Source: Chitinophaga oryzae
GTDB taxonomy: Bacteria > Bacteroidota > Bacteroidia > Chitinophagales > Chitinophagaceae
Assembly (NCBI RefSeq): GCF_012516375.2
Contig: NZ_CP051204.2
Coordinates: 1,240,001 to 1,304,000 of the forward strand
Direction: 5' to 3'
Length of the DNA: 64,000 nucleotides
The position numbers were made by a program, and so were the translations under genes. Positions 54,814-62,019 of the stretch are shown in pieces (the first letter of the stretch is position 1; each line of letters opens with the position of its first letter). A model generated the notes under the pieces. That model saw only the letters and a list, made by a program, of their open reading frames with translations, was not told where the DNA came from and made no database searches.

Positions 54814-55227
54814 ATGATTTATTTAACGCGAGTAGAGAACTTTAATGCAGCGCATAAGTTGTCTAACCCGGCATGGAGCAAAGAAAAGAACGAGGAAGTA
54901 TTCGGAAAATGTGCCAATGACAACTGGCATGGTCATAACTACGAATTGCATGTAACCATAAAAGGTAACCCTGATCCGGAAACCGGCTTTGTGTTTAATG
55001 CCAAGACTTTGGGTGTGATTATCCGGGATGCTGTTATTGAGAAGATAGACCATCGGAACCTCAATCTGGACGTGGATTTTATGGCGGGCAAATTTACCTC
55101 GGCCGAAAATCTGGCGATCGCTATCTGGGACCAGTTGACCCCGCATTTACCTGCCGAGGTACAGCTGCATTGCATCAAGCTGTATGAAACTCCCCGTATA
55201 TATGTAGAATATTACGGCGGCAAATAA
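54814..55227 (+). CDS. 6-pyruvoyl-tetrahydropterin synthase-like protein
   Basis: A 137-residue T-fold enzyme acting on 7,8-dihydroneopterin triphosphate. The metal/catalytic motif is CANDNWHGHNYELHVTI: a cysteine five residues before HGH (CxxxxxHGH). This spacing is that of tetrahydrobiopterin-pathway PTPS (PTPS-II), while QueD has CxxxHGH. Also conserved: DPETGFVFNAKTLG and KIDHRNLNLDV, with the third zinc His. ATG at 54814 is chosen; the frame extends 10 codons further. folE lies 85 bp downstream. A tetrahydropterin cofactor is the likely product, by inference. Confidence 0.88.
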   Translation: MIYLTRVENFNAAHKLSNPAWSKEKNEEVFGKCANDNWHGHNYELHVTIKGNPDPETGFVFNAKTLGVIIRDAVIEKIDHRNLNLDVDFMAGKFTSAENLAIAIWDQLTPHLPAEVQLHCIKLYETPRIYVEYYGGK

Positions 55228-55312
55228 TATTGCCCACGCCTAACGGTATGACTTTGTGCAGTATTGGCAGGTGCGGGATAAGCATTTGGAATTTGAATAA
55301 AATCATATAAGA

Positions 55313-55900
55313 ATGGCGTATAATAAGGTTGAAAGTTACGATGAAAAGATCACGTCCGGTCTTGTAAAGAACTATAAAGAATGCCTCGAGCTGCTGGGAG
55401 AAGATGCTGAAAGGGAAGGATTGCTGAAAACACCTGAAAGGATGGCGAAAGCCATGCAATTCCTGACGCAGGGATACCAGCTCGATGCACGGGAAATCCT
55501 GAATGGCGCCAAATTTACGGAAGCCTACAGTGAAATGGTGATCGTAAAAGATATAGAGCTGTATTCCATGTGCGAGCATCATATGCTGCCTTTCTTCGGT
55601 AAAGCGCATGTGGCTTATATCCCCAACGGCTATATTACCGGCCTGAGCAAACTGGCCCGCGTGGTGGACGTATATGCCCGCCGGCTCCAGGTACAGGAAC
55701 GCATGACCCACCAGATACTGGACGCTATCCAGGAAACGCTGCAGCCACAGGGGGTAGCGGTGGTGATCGAAGCACAGCACCTCTGTATGATGATGCGCGG
55801 CGTGTCCAAACAAAACTCCGTTACCACCACTTCCGCTTTCAGCGGCCAGTTCCAGGATGGTACCACCAGGAGCGAGTTCATGAAACTGATTAAAAATTAA
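55313..55900 (+). CDS. folE: GTP cyclohydrolase I (type IA)
   Basis: Makes 7,8-dihydroneopterin triphosphate from GTP, feeding folate and other pterins. 195 residues. The zinc and catalytic motif [23 protein letters not shown] (Cys, His, His at about 84-87) and [23 protein letters not shown] are present, with the final cysteine/His in [12 protein letters not shown]. It follows the PTPS gene, and the pair is a natural unit for tetrahydrobiopterin-like synthesis. Confidence 0.96.
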   Translation: MAYNKVESYDEKITSGLVKNYKECLELLGEDAEREGLLKTPERMAKAMQFLTQGYQLDAREILNGAKFTEAYSEMVIVKDIELYSMCEHHMLPFFGKAHVAYIPNGYITGLSKLARVVDVYARRLQVQERMTHQILDAIQETLQPQGVAVVIEAQHLCMMMRGVSKQNSVTTTSAFSGQFQDGTTRSEFMKLIKN

Positions 55901-55916
55901 GTCCCCCCGGACATTA

Positions 55917-55957
55917 AAAAAAATGGTTTAGCCAGCAACTGGTTAAACCATTTTTTG
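55917..55957 (+). terminator. Rho-independent terminator of folE
   Basis: A 13-bp A:T-rich stem plus inner G/C pairs (55918-55930 with 55944-55956) and a T-run; 17 nt after the folE stop. Confidence 0.75.
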
Positions 55958-56001
55958 TTTTAATGCTTTTTTGACGCAGCTTTGCAGCACCTGTAATAAT
56001 T

Positions 56002-56032
56002 CTTTATTAAATTCTAATTGATTGTATATTTG
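56002..56032 (+). promoter_or_regulatory. Candidate promoter of fabD
   Basis: TATATTTG at 56025-56032 (exact -7 consensus) with TTTA at 56003-56006, 18 bp upstream, as a partial -33. The leader to the fabD ATG would be about 35 nt. Confidence 0.5.
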
Positions 56033-56075
56033 AATTATTTTTATATCTGATATAAACACTACAATATAAGCAACC

Positions 56076-56966
56076 ATGAAGCATGCATATGTATTTCCCG
56101 GGCAGGCATCGCAATTTCCGGGTATGGGTAAGAACCTGTATGACACCAATGAGAAAGCAAAGGAACTGTTTGAGAAAGCCAACGAAATCCTGGGATTTCG
56201 CATCTCTGATGTCATGTTTACCGGCACTGAGGAAGACCTGAAACAAACCAAAGTAACGCAGCCTGCCGTATTTTTGCATGCTGTGATCGCTTTTATGACT
56301 ACAGAACATTCCCAACCAGACATGGTAGCTGGCCACTCCCTGGGAGAATTTTCCGCCCTCGTTGCCAACGGGGTACTGTCTTTCGAAGAAGCGTTGCGCC
56401 TGGTAGCCATCAGGGCGAATGCCATGCAGAAAGCATGCGAACAGCAACCCTCTACCATGGCCGTGATCCTGGGTATGGAAGATGCCAAAGTAGAAGAAAT
56501 CTGTGCCAAAGTAGCCGCTGAAACCAATGAAGTGGTGGTACCGGCCAACTATAACAGCCCGGGGCAACTGGTGATCTCCGGCACCGTGAAGGCGGTGGAG
56601 ACTGCCTGTGCGGAATTAAAAGCTGCCGGCGCTAAAAGAGCGATGGTACTGCCGGTAGGCGGCGCCTTCCATTCTCCGCTGATGGAATCTGCCCGTGAAG
56701 AACTGAAAGCAGCTATCGAAAAAGCAGTCTTCAACACACCTGCCTGCCCGGTATACCAAAACGTGGTAGCCGCCGCAGTGACAGAACCGGCACAGATCAA
56801 ACAAAACCTGATCGACCAGCTCACCGGCCCGGTAAAATGGAGCCAGTCCGTACTGGCCATGGTAGCCGACGGCGCAACTGCATTCACCGAAGTAGGTCCG
56901 GGTAAAGTGTTACAGGGACTGGTGCAGAAAATAGCGAAAGAGGTATCTGTTAATGGAATCAGCTAA
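56076..56966 (+). CDS. fabD: Malonyl-CoA:ACP S-malonyltransferase
   Basis: Loads malonyl groups on acyl-carrier protein for fatty-acid synthesis. 296 residues, usual size. YVFPGQASQFPGMGKN at the N-terminus, the nucleophile elbow GHSLGEFSA with Ser88, the QPAVFLH segment and the His in GGAFHSPLM (about residue 200). It is monocistronic here, between the folE terminator and a convergent GNAT gene. Confidence 0.97.
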   Translation: MKHAYVFPGQASQFPGMGKNLYDTNEKAKELFEKANEILGFRISDVMFTGTEEDLKQTKVTQPAVFLHAVIAFMTTEHSQPDMVAGHSLGEFSALVANGVLSFEEALRLVAIRANAMQKACEQQPSTMAVILGMEDAKVEEICAKVAAETNEVVVPANYNSPGQLVISGTVKAVETACAELKAAGAKRAMVLPVGGAFHSPLMESAREELKAAIEKAVFNTPACPVYQNVVAAAVTEPAQIKQNLIDQLTGPVKWSQSVLAMVADGATAFTEVGPGKVLQGLVQKIAKEVSVNGIS

Positions 56967-56970
56967 CTGA

Positions 56971-57100
56971 TTTGCGGATTTCCTGATTTTGATATTTAGA
57001 AATTTGAAATGCAGCGGAGAGCTCACTCTATGATGTGATCTCCGCTGCATTTTTCATATTCCAAAATCCGTAAATCAAAAAATCTCTATATCTCTATTCC
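56971..57100. repeat. Facing copies of the dispersed AT-rich element around a terminator hairpin
   Basis: GATTTTGATATTTAGA at 56985-57000 is the same 16-nt core as at 26015 and 33911. A diverged inverted copy is at 57061-57100. Between them is a 14-bp stem (57007-57020 with 57039-57052) followed by a T-run, a bidirectional terminator for the convergent fabD and GNAT genes. Confidence 0.65.
57007..57056. terminator. Bidirectional terminator of fabD and the GNAT gene
   Basis: A perfect 14-bp stem extended inwards by TCAC/GTGA pairing, with AAAT on the left and ATTTTT on the right. Confidence 0.8.
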
Positions 57101-57937
57101 CATTTCGTATTGTGACAGATAGTGCCCGAGCCCCGATTTCTCCAGGAAAGCACTGATCTCCGGATTTTTTTCATCAATGTTGATAATGCTCATGGGCCCA
57201 TCCAGTGCGGCGGATACGTGCTGCAGCAGCGTGCTGGCGATGCCCCGGCGGCGGAAGCCCGGATGTACGCCGATATTGCGGATACGCCGGCTGTCTTTGT
57301 GCACGGTGATATAACCGACGGTCTGCCCGTCCAGCTGCGCTTCCCAGGTGGTGGTCACCGGGTACTCCCTTTCTATACTGGCTGCATTGTTGCTCCAGGC
57401 GGGTTCCATGTCCATGAAAGTAGAAAGAAGGTTCCAGTCCGGCCGCGCCGCTTCCCGGATAGTGACATCGGGATTGGTGGCAGTAACGGCGACGGTGCCT
57501 TTGTAGCAGTGGAACGTGCGCAGCTTGTGAAAGCCACTGTTCGTATAGGCTTTAATGGCGGGGAGATTGGAGGTGATCACTTCCAGCAGTATTTTCCGGA
57601 TGCCGGCCTGCTGATAACGAGGGATGAATTGGTGATACATTTTTTGTATCAGGTGTTGTCCGCGATAGGCGGGCGTTACACCGGTGCCGCCATTATACAG
57701 TACCGTAGGGTGGGTGTCATGGTTGGCGCCATGCAGGATAAAGGCGCCGAGATCGTTGCCGTTGAAAGCGCCGACAGACCATTCACGCCGTAGGTTTTCA
57801 GCTTTCATCTTCTGTTCAAGGATGGAAGGAGTGAGGTGCATCGGTACGATATAATCGCTGAATGCGTTATTGAACGTATGGCTGAGGGTTTCGGTCGATT
57901 CTCCCCGGAGGTCTCTGAAATCGTGAAGAAAAATCAT
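57086..57937 (-). CDS. GNAT-family N-acetyltransferase with tandem acetyltransferase domains
   Basis: Start at 57937 (MIFLHDFRDLRGESTETL), 283 residues. The longer frame from 57967 would run into the hairpin at 57947-57982, so the shorter start is preferred. Two GNAT units are visible: TGVTPAYRGQHLIQKMYHQFIP (about 85-110) is the degenerate first acetyl-CoA loop, and IGVHPGFRRRGIASTLLQHVSAAL (about 225-250) is the canonical R/Q-x-x-G-x-G/A motif. The substrate is unknown. Confidence 0.82.
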   Translation of the reverse strand: MIFLHDFRDLRGESTETLSHTFNNAFSDYIVPMHLTPSILEQKMKAENLRREWSVGAFNGNDLGAFILHGANHDTHPTVLYNGGTGVTPAYRGQHLIQKMYHQFIPRYQQAGIRKILLEVITSNLPAIKAYTNSGFHKLRTFHCYKGTVAVTATNPDVTIREAARPDWNLLSTFMDMEPAWSNNAASIEREYPVTTTWEAQLDGQTVGYITVHKDSRRIRNIGVHPGFRRRGIASTLLQHVSAALDGPMSIINIDEKNPEISAFLEKSGLGHYLSQYEMGIEI

Positions 57938-57946
57938 GATAAAAAT

Positions 57947-57982
57947 GTATGTCATCAATATTAACAATGATTGATGACATAC
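57947..57982 (-). terminator. Hairpin downstream of the 58010-58480 GNAT gene
   Basis: 13-bp perfect arms (57947-57959 with 57970-57982), 10-nt spacer, followed on the minus strand by ATTTTTATC. It lies 28 nt beyond the upstream gene's stop and just before the next start. Confidence 0.6.
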
Positions 57983-58009
57983 CGGATGAGAATATTATAA
58001 GCGGGAAGT

Positions 58010-58480
58010 TTAGGATAACTCTACGCTGACATTTACCCATTCTGCGTCAAACTTCGCTGCGTACTTTTTGTAGAAATTGATGGCTGGTTCGTTCCACTCG
58101 AGCACCTGCCAGAGAACGCCGCTGTACTGCCTTTCCTTCGCTTCTTCAATGATGCGGTCCAGCAGCAGTTTGCCAATGCCTTTACCGCGCCATTGTTCTG
58201 TCACGATGAGGTCTTCCAGGTACAAACGGCAACCTTTCCAGGTAGAGTAGCGGACATAAAACAGGGCAAAACCCACTATCAGCTCCTGGCCGTCCGCGCC
58301 GGAAGTGGTGGCCACAAAAGCTTTCCATACCGGGCTTACGCCGAAGCCGGCATCTTCAAAGTGGGCAAGGCTTACGGTTACTTCCTGCGGCGCGTTTTCA
58401 TATTCGGCCAGCTCCCGGATCAGTTCCATCAGCCGGGGGCAATCTTCTTTTCGTGCAATCCTTAACGTTATATCTGCCAT
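58010..58480 (-). CDS. GNAT-family N-acetyltransferase (diamine/SSAT-like)
   Basis: A 156-residue single-domain acetyltransferase. IRIARKEDCPRLMELIRELAEYE-like opening, then YLEDLIVTEQWRGKGIGKLLLDRIIEEAKERQYSGVLWQVLEWNEPAINFYKKYAAKF. The R-G-K-G-I-G acetyl-CoA loop and the NEPAINFYKKYGA motif match the spermidine/diamine N-acetyltransferase subgroup. The true amine substrate is not established. Confidence 0.87.
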   Translation of the reverse strand: MADITLRIARKEDCPRLMELIRELAEYENAPQEVTVSLAHFEDAGFGVSPVWKAFVATTSGADGQELIVGFALFYVRYSTWKGCRLYLEDLIVTEQWRGKGIGKLLLDRIIEEAKERQYSGVLWQVLEWNEPAINFYKKYAAKFDAEWVNVSVELS

Positions 58481-58688
58481 GTTGTGTTTGTTTATGCAGG
58501 TGGACCGGCTGCTTGTTTCTGAACCGCCGCAGTTTCACCTGTTGCAAAATAATCAAAATTACGGGGATCTGTTTGGTGTCCGCACCAAAGGAGCAGCAAC
58601 GGGTTGATGATTGCCGGGAAGGTGGCTGGCCATACCAGGCCGCTGCCTTCCGGAAAGCTGCGGACATCATTTTTTCCGGCGCCGCAGG

Positions 58689-58715
58689 CAAATTGACAAA
58701 CAATATTGTAATTTG
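58689..58715. promoter_or_regulatory. Palindromic operator-like site in a divergent intergenic region
   Basis: ACAATATTGT (58700-58709) is a perfect 10-bp palindrome flanked by CAAATT and AATTTG. The 275-bp gap between the GNAT gene (minus) and the DinB gene (plus) shows nothing else recognised. Confidence 0.3.
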
Positions 58716-58755
58716 TTGGAGAATCATTAGGATTTGATTAATTAACCTTTTGTCC

Positions 58756-59247
58756 ATGAAAGAAATCCTGGTGCGGTTCGCATCTTATAACCACTGGGCT
58801 AACCAACAGCTGGTGGCGGTCATGTTGAAGCTGAATGCGGAGCAGGTCATGCAGGACCCTGGAGACACTTTCCCTTCCCTGTTTAAAACGGTATGTCATC
58901 TATGGCAGGGAGAGAGTATCTGGTATCAGCGGTTGCAGCTGACGGAACAGCCGGTAGACCCCACAGCATCGTTTAGCGGAAGCTTTACAGAAGCCTGCGA
59001 GGCATGGCTGCGGCAGTCGCTCCGGCTGCAGGAGTGGGTGAAGCAGGCTACCGAAGCGAGGTTGAACCACACCATCGCCTTTGCGCCCCGCAAAGGAGAA
59101 CAGGTGAAGCTGCCGGTACGGGATGCTGTCATGGATTCCTGCAACCACAGTACCTTTTATCGCGGGCAACTGGTGCGTATGTTGCAACAGCTGGGGGTGA
59201 AACGGGTACCTGCTACCGACTACCACCGTTTTAAGCCTAAAAAGTAG
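58756..59247 (+). CDS. DinB-family (YfiT/DinB-like four-helix) protein
   Basis: A 163-residue four-helix-bundle protein from the ATG at 58756 (a TTG two codons earlier is also in frame). Candidate metal ligands: HWANQQL at about residue 14, HLWQGESIWYQ at about 48 and the closing DSCNHSTFYRGQLVRML (about 128-145), the typical triple-His arrangement. Some relatives are thiol-dependent S-transferases, others are stress-induced proteins of unknown activity. Confidence 0.86.
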   Translation: MKEILVRFASYNHWANQQLVAVMLKLNAEQVMQDPGDTFPSLFKTVCHLWQGESIWYQRLQLTEQPVDPTASFSGSFTEACEAWLRQSLRLQEWVKQATEARLNHTIAFAPRKGEQVKLPVRDAVMDSCNHSTFYRGQLVRMLQQLGVKRVPATDYHRFKPKK

Positions 59248-59295
59248 GCGATTTATATTATTTTTACCTCATATACGCAGGAAAAACTCCCTTTT

Positions 59296-59991
59296 ATGAA
59301 TGCAGCTTCTTTTTATGGGCAGGCCCCGAAACACCTGGTAGCGGTAGATTGTATCATCTTTGGTTTCGATGAAGGCAAGCTGAAGTTGTTGGTGATGAAG
59401 CGGAAGCTGGCTCCCATGGCCGGCGAATGGTCGCTGGTAGGCGGCTTTGTGCAGGCGGAGGAGAGTACTGACGATGCTGCGGCGAGGGTCCTCAAACTGA
59501 CCACCGGCCTGGAAGACATTTATATGGACCAGCTGCATTGTTACGGAGAGGTAAACCGTGATACGGGCGCACGCGTAATATCCGTGGCCTACTATGCACT
59601 GATCCGCATCAAAGACCATGACCGCCCGCTGGCCCAGGAACATGGCGCTCACTGGCTGGAGCTGCATGAAATCCCCACGCTCATATTCGACCACAACAGA
59701 ATGATCAACGACGCGCTGGTGCAACTGCGTAATAACGCGCATTTCCATCCTATCGGGTTTGAACTGCTGCCGGAGAAATTTACGCTGTCGCAACTCAGAA
59801 GCCTCTACGAGGAAATATACCAAAAGACACTTGATAAGCGTAACTTTAGAAAGAAAATACTGTCACTGGACGTGATGGAGAAGCTGGAGGAAAAGGACAA
59901 GACCTCCTCCAAAAAAGGCGCACACCTGTATCGTTTTGATCCCGCACGGTATGAGGTACTGATGCGGAAGGGACTGGTGTTCGAGATATAG
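59296..59991 (+). CDS. Nudix-related transcriptional regulator (NrtR/AraR-like)
   Basis: A 231-residue protein with a Nudix fold at about 10-145 followed by a winged-helix domain at about 155-225 (FTLSQLRSLYEEIYQKTLDKRNFRKKI). The Nudix box GX5EX7REUXEEXGU appears as GFVQAEE, seven residues, RVLKLTTGL: both catalytic glutamates of REUXEE are replaced. It is therefore probably a ligand-sensing regulator and not a hydrolase. Family members control NAD or sugar metabolism; the target here is unknown. Related proteins are often labelled NUDIX hydrolase. Confidence 0.8.
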   Translation: MNAASFYGQAPKHLVAVDCIIFGFDEGKLKLLVMKRKLAPMAGEWSLVGGFVQAEESTDDAAARVLKLTTGLEDIYMDQLHCYGEVNRDTGARVISVAYYALIRIKDHDRPLAQEHGAHWLELHEIPTLIFDHNRMINDALVQLRNNAHFHPIGFELLPEKFTLSQLRSLYEEIYQKTLDKRNFRKKILSLDVMEKLEEKDKTSSKKGAHLYRFDPARYEVLMRKGLVFEI

Positions 59992-60075
59992 CCGGCGCCG
60001 GGTGAAAATGAACAAAATGAACGACCGCCGGCGGTGAAGGGTTCGCTGTATTATTTTTACTTTTCCGGTTGAATT

Positions 60076-62004
60076 ATGATGATCCTCAGACGATATATGC
60101 TGTTGCATATGTGCTGGTTGTTGTTTGTTTTCCCGACATTGCTGCATGGGCAGCATAAAGAGATCGGCAGGATTAAATCACAACTGCCGCACATTGGCGA
60201 CAGCGTGACTTATGTAGACGCCCTTAACAGACTGGCGGCGGTATATCAGGCCTGCCAGCTGGACAGCTGCGGTCGTTATGCGTCCATGGCGAGGGATATG
60301 GCCGTCCGTATCGGTTACCCCTCCGGCAAGGCCCGGGCACTGCGCAACCTGGGAAACTACTATGCCCTCCGTCCTCATCGTTACCTCTCTTATCTCTTTT
60401 ATAACGACGCCCTGGAAGAAAGCCGTAAAGCCGGCGATTCGGTCAATGTATCACAGGTGATGATGAACATTGGCATCTATCACTATTTTACAGGTAAACT
60501 GGCTTCGGCCAACGATTACGTGGCACAATCGCTGAAGCTGACACGGCACCTGAAGGAAGACTCGCTGCACGCCCTCGGGCTGGGCAACTATTACGCCATC
60601 AACTATACCGACAGCAGTACCCGGGCTGCAGCCGCTACCGCATTGTCCGAAGCCACCACGCTGGCAGAACGTTACCACGATACCCGTGAACTGCTCTATA
60701 TCCGGTTGCTGCTGGCCAATGAAGACTACGTGGCCGAACGTTTTGAAGCTGCAAAGAAAAGAGTGCGGCAGGTGCTGGACACGGCCATCAGGGAAGGGTT
60801 TGCGTATTATGCCATGCGCGCCTCGATGGAACTGTCGGAGTACAAAAGCCGGCTCGGGGAGCCGGACTCGCTGGCACATCTTCAGGATGCTGTATCACAT
60901 GCCGTCGCGGGCGGATATATCGGGCTGCTGCTGCCGCAGGTAACACAACTGTACCATTATTTCCAGCAACAGAAAGACACGCTGCAGGCCGCCCGCTACA
61001 GCCGCATTGCACTGAATATCATGCAACAGCAACAGGACGATATGCAACAGGGAGAAATGGATTATATCGCCTACTCGCTGCAGGACCAGACACTGGATTC
61101 CCTGAAAATGCAGTCGGACCTGCAGCAGGCAGCGCTGCAAAAGACGAGGCTGGCGCAGCGCTACTCGCAATACCTGTTTATTTTCGTGGTGGCCATTATC
61201 CTGCTGCTGATCGTGCTCACATGGTTCCTGGTGCGCTCCTACCGCTCTTCCCGCCTCCGCTCCCAGCGCCTTGCCCGCGTGAAAACAGAGATAGCCGCGG
61301 CCAATGAAGTGCTGAAAAAAAACGATGACTTCAAAAATAAACTGATCTCGTTGATTGCACATGACTTCAGGACGCCGCTGTATAACATTATCGATATTAC
61401 CGGATTTGTCAATGAAGATATCCTCACCCCTGAAGATGCTACCGGCATGGTGATGGAAGTGGAGCAAACCGCCACCGCCACCCTGTCTGTTTTTGAAGAA
61501 ATACTCAGCTGGATGCGGACGCAGCTGTCGGGATTTGTATACCGGCCGCATTCCTTTGTGCTGGCCGATATGCTGGAGATGTCCGCCCGCAATGTGCAGC
61601 ATCTGATGCGCGAAAAAAATATCCGGCTGGAGCAACAGGTGCCCGAAGGGTTGACGGTGCAGGGCGACTTTGAGATGCTGCAGTTTATCCACCGTAATTT
61701 CCTGCATAACGCTATCAAGTTTTCCCCGGAGAATGGAGTTATAACGATAACGGCTATACGTAAAGATGGTTATGTTGAAGTTTTTTTCCGGGACCAGGGG
61801 CCGGGCATTGACCCGGAGGTACTGCCGGGATTGTTTACCTACAACAGTGAAAGCTATGCGCGGAAGGGGGCCGGCAAGGGAGCAGGCCTGGCATTGATCA
61901 TCTGTCGTGACTTCATAGATAAAATGAATGGAAATGCGGGCGCACAGAATAATGAAGAAGGCGGAAGCACCTTCTTTTACCGGGTGCCGGAAATAGACGT
62001 TTAA
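60076..62004 (+). CDS. TPR-containing sensor histidine kinase
   Basis: A 642-residue membrane-bound kinase. Signal or N-terminal anchor (1-25), about 350 residues of TPR-like helices (YMLGNYYALRPHRYLSYLFYNDALEES-type repeats at about 90-340), a membrane helix at about 370-390 (LFIFVVAIILLLIVLTWFLV) and a cytosolic kinase. HisKA H-box LIAHDFRTPL with His429. HATPase: N-box HRNFLHNAIKFSPENG, G1 DQGPGIDPE, G2 GKGAGLALIICRDFI. All catalytic elements are intact. No receiver domain or adjacent response regulator is visible. The paralogue at 62020 follows 15 bp downstream, so the two are co-transcribed. Confidence 0.93.
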   Translation: MMILRRYMLLHMCWLLFVFPTLLHGQHKEIGRIKSQLPHIGDSVTYVDALNRLAAVYQACQLDSCGRYASMARDMAVRIGYPSGKARALRNLGNYYALRPHRYLSYLFYNDALEESRKAGDSVNVSQVMMNIGIYHYFTGKLASANDYVAQSLKLTRHLKEDSLHALGLGNYYAINYTDSSTRAAAATALSEATTLAERYHDTRELLYIRLLLANEDYVAERFEAAKKRVRQVLDTAIREGFAYYAMRASMELSEYKSRLGEPDSLAHLQDAVSHAVAGGYIGLLLPQVTQLYHYFQQQKDTLQAARYSRIALNIMQQQQDDMQQGEMDYIAYSLQDQTLDSLKMQSDLQQAALQKTRLAQRYSQYLFIFVVAIILLLIVLTWFLVRSYRSSRLRSQRLARVKTEIAAANEVLKKNDDFKNKLISLIAHDFRTPLYNIIDITGFVNEDILTPEDATGMVMEVEQTATATLSVFEEILSWMRTQLSGFVYRPHSFVLADMLEMSARNVQHLMREKNIRLEQQVPEGLTVQGDFEMLQFIHRNFLHNAIKFSPENGVITITAIRKDGYVEVFFRDQGPGIDPEVLPGLFTYNSESYARKGAGKGAGLALIICRDFIDKMNGNAGAQNNEEGGSTFFYRVPEIDV

Positions 62005-62019
62005 AAAGATACCGTCAGG

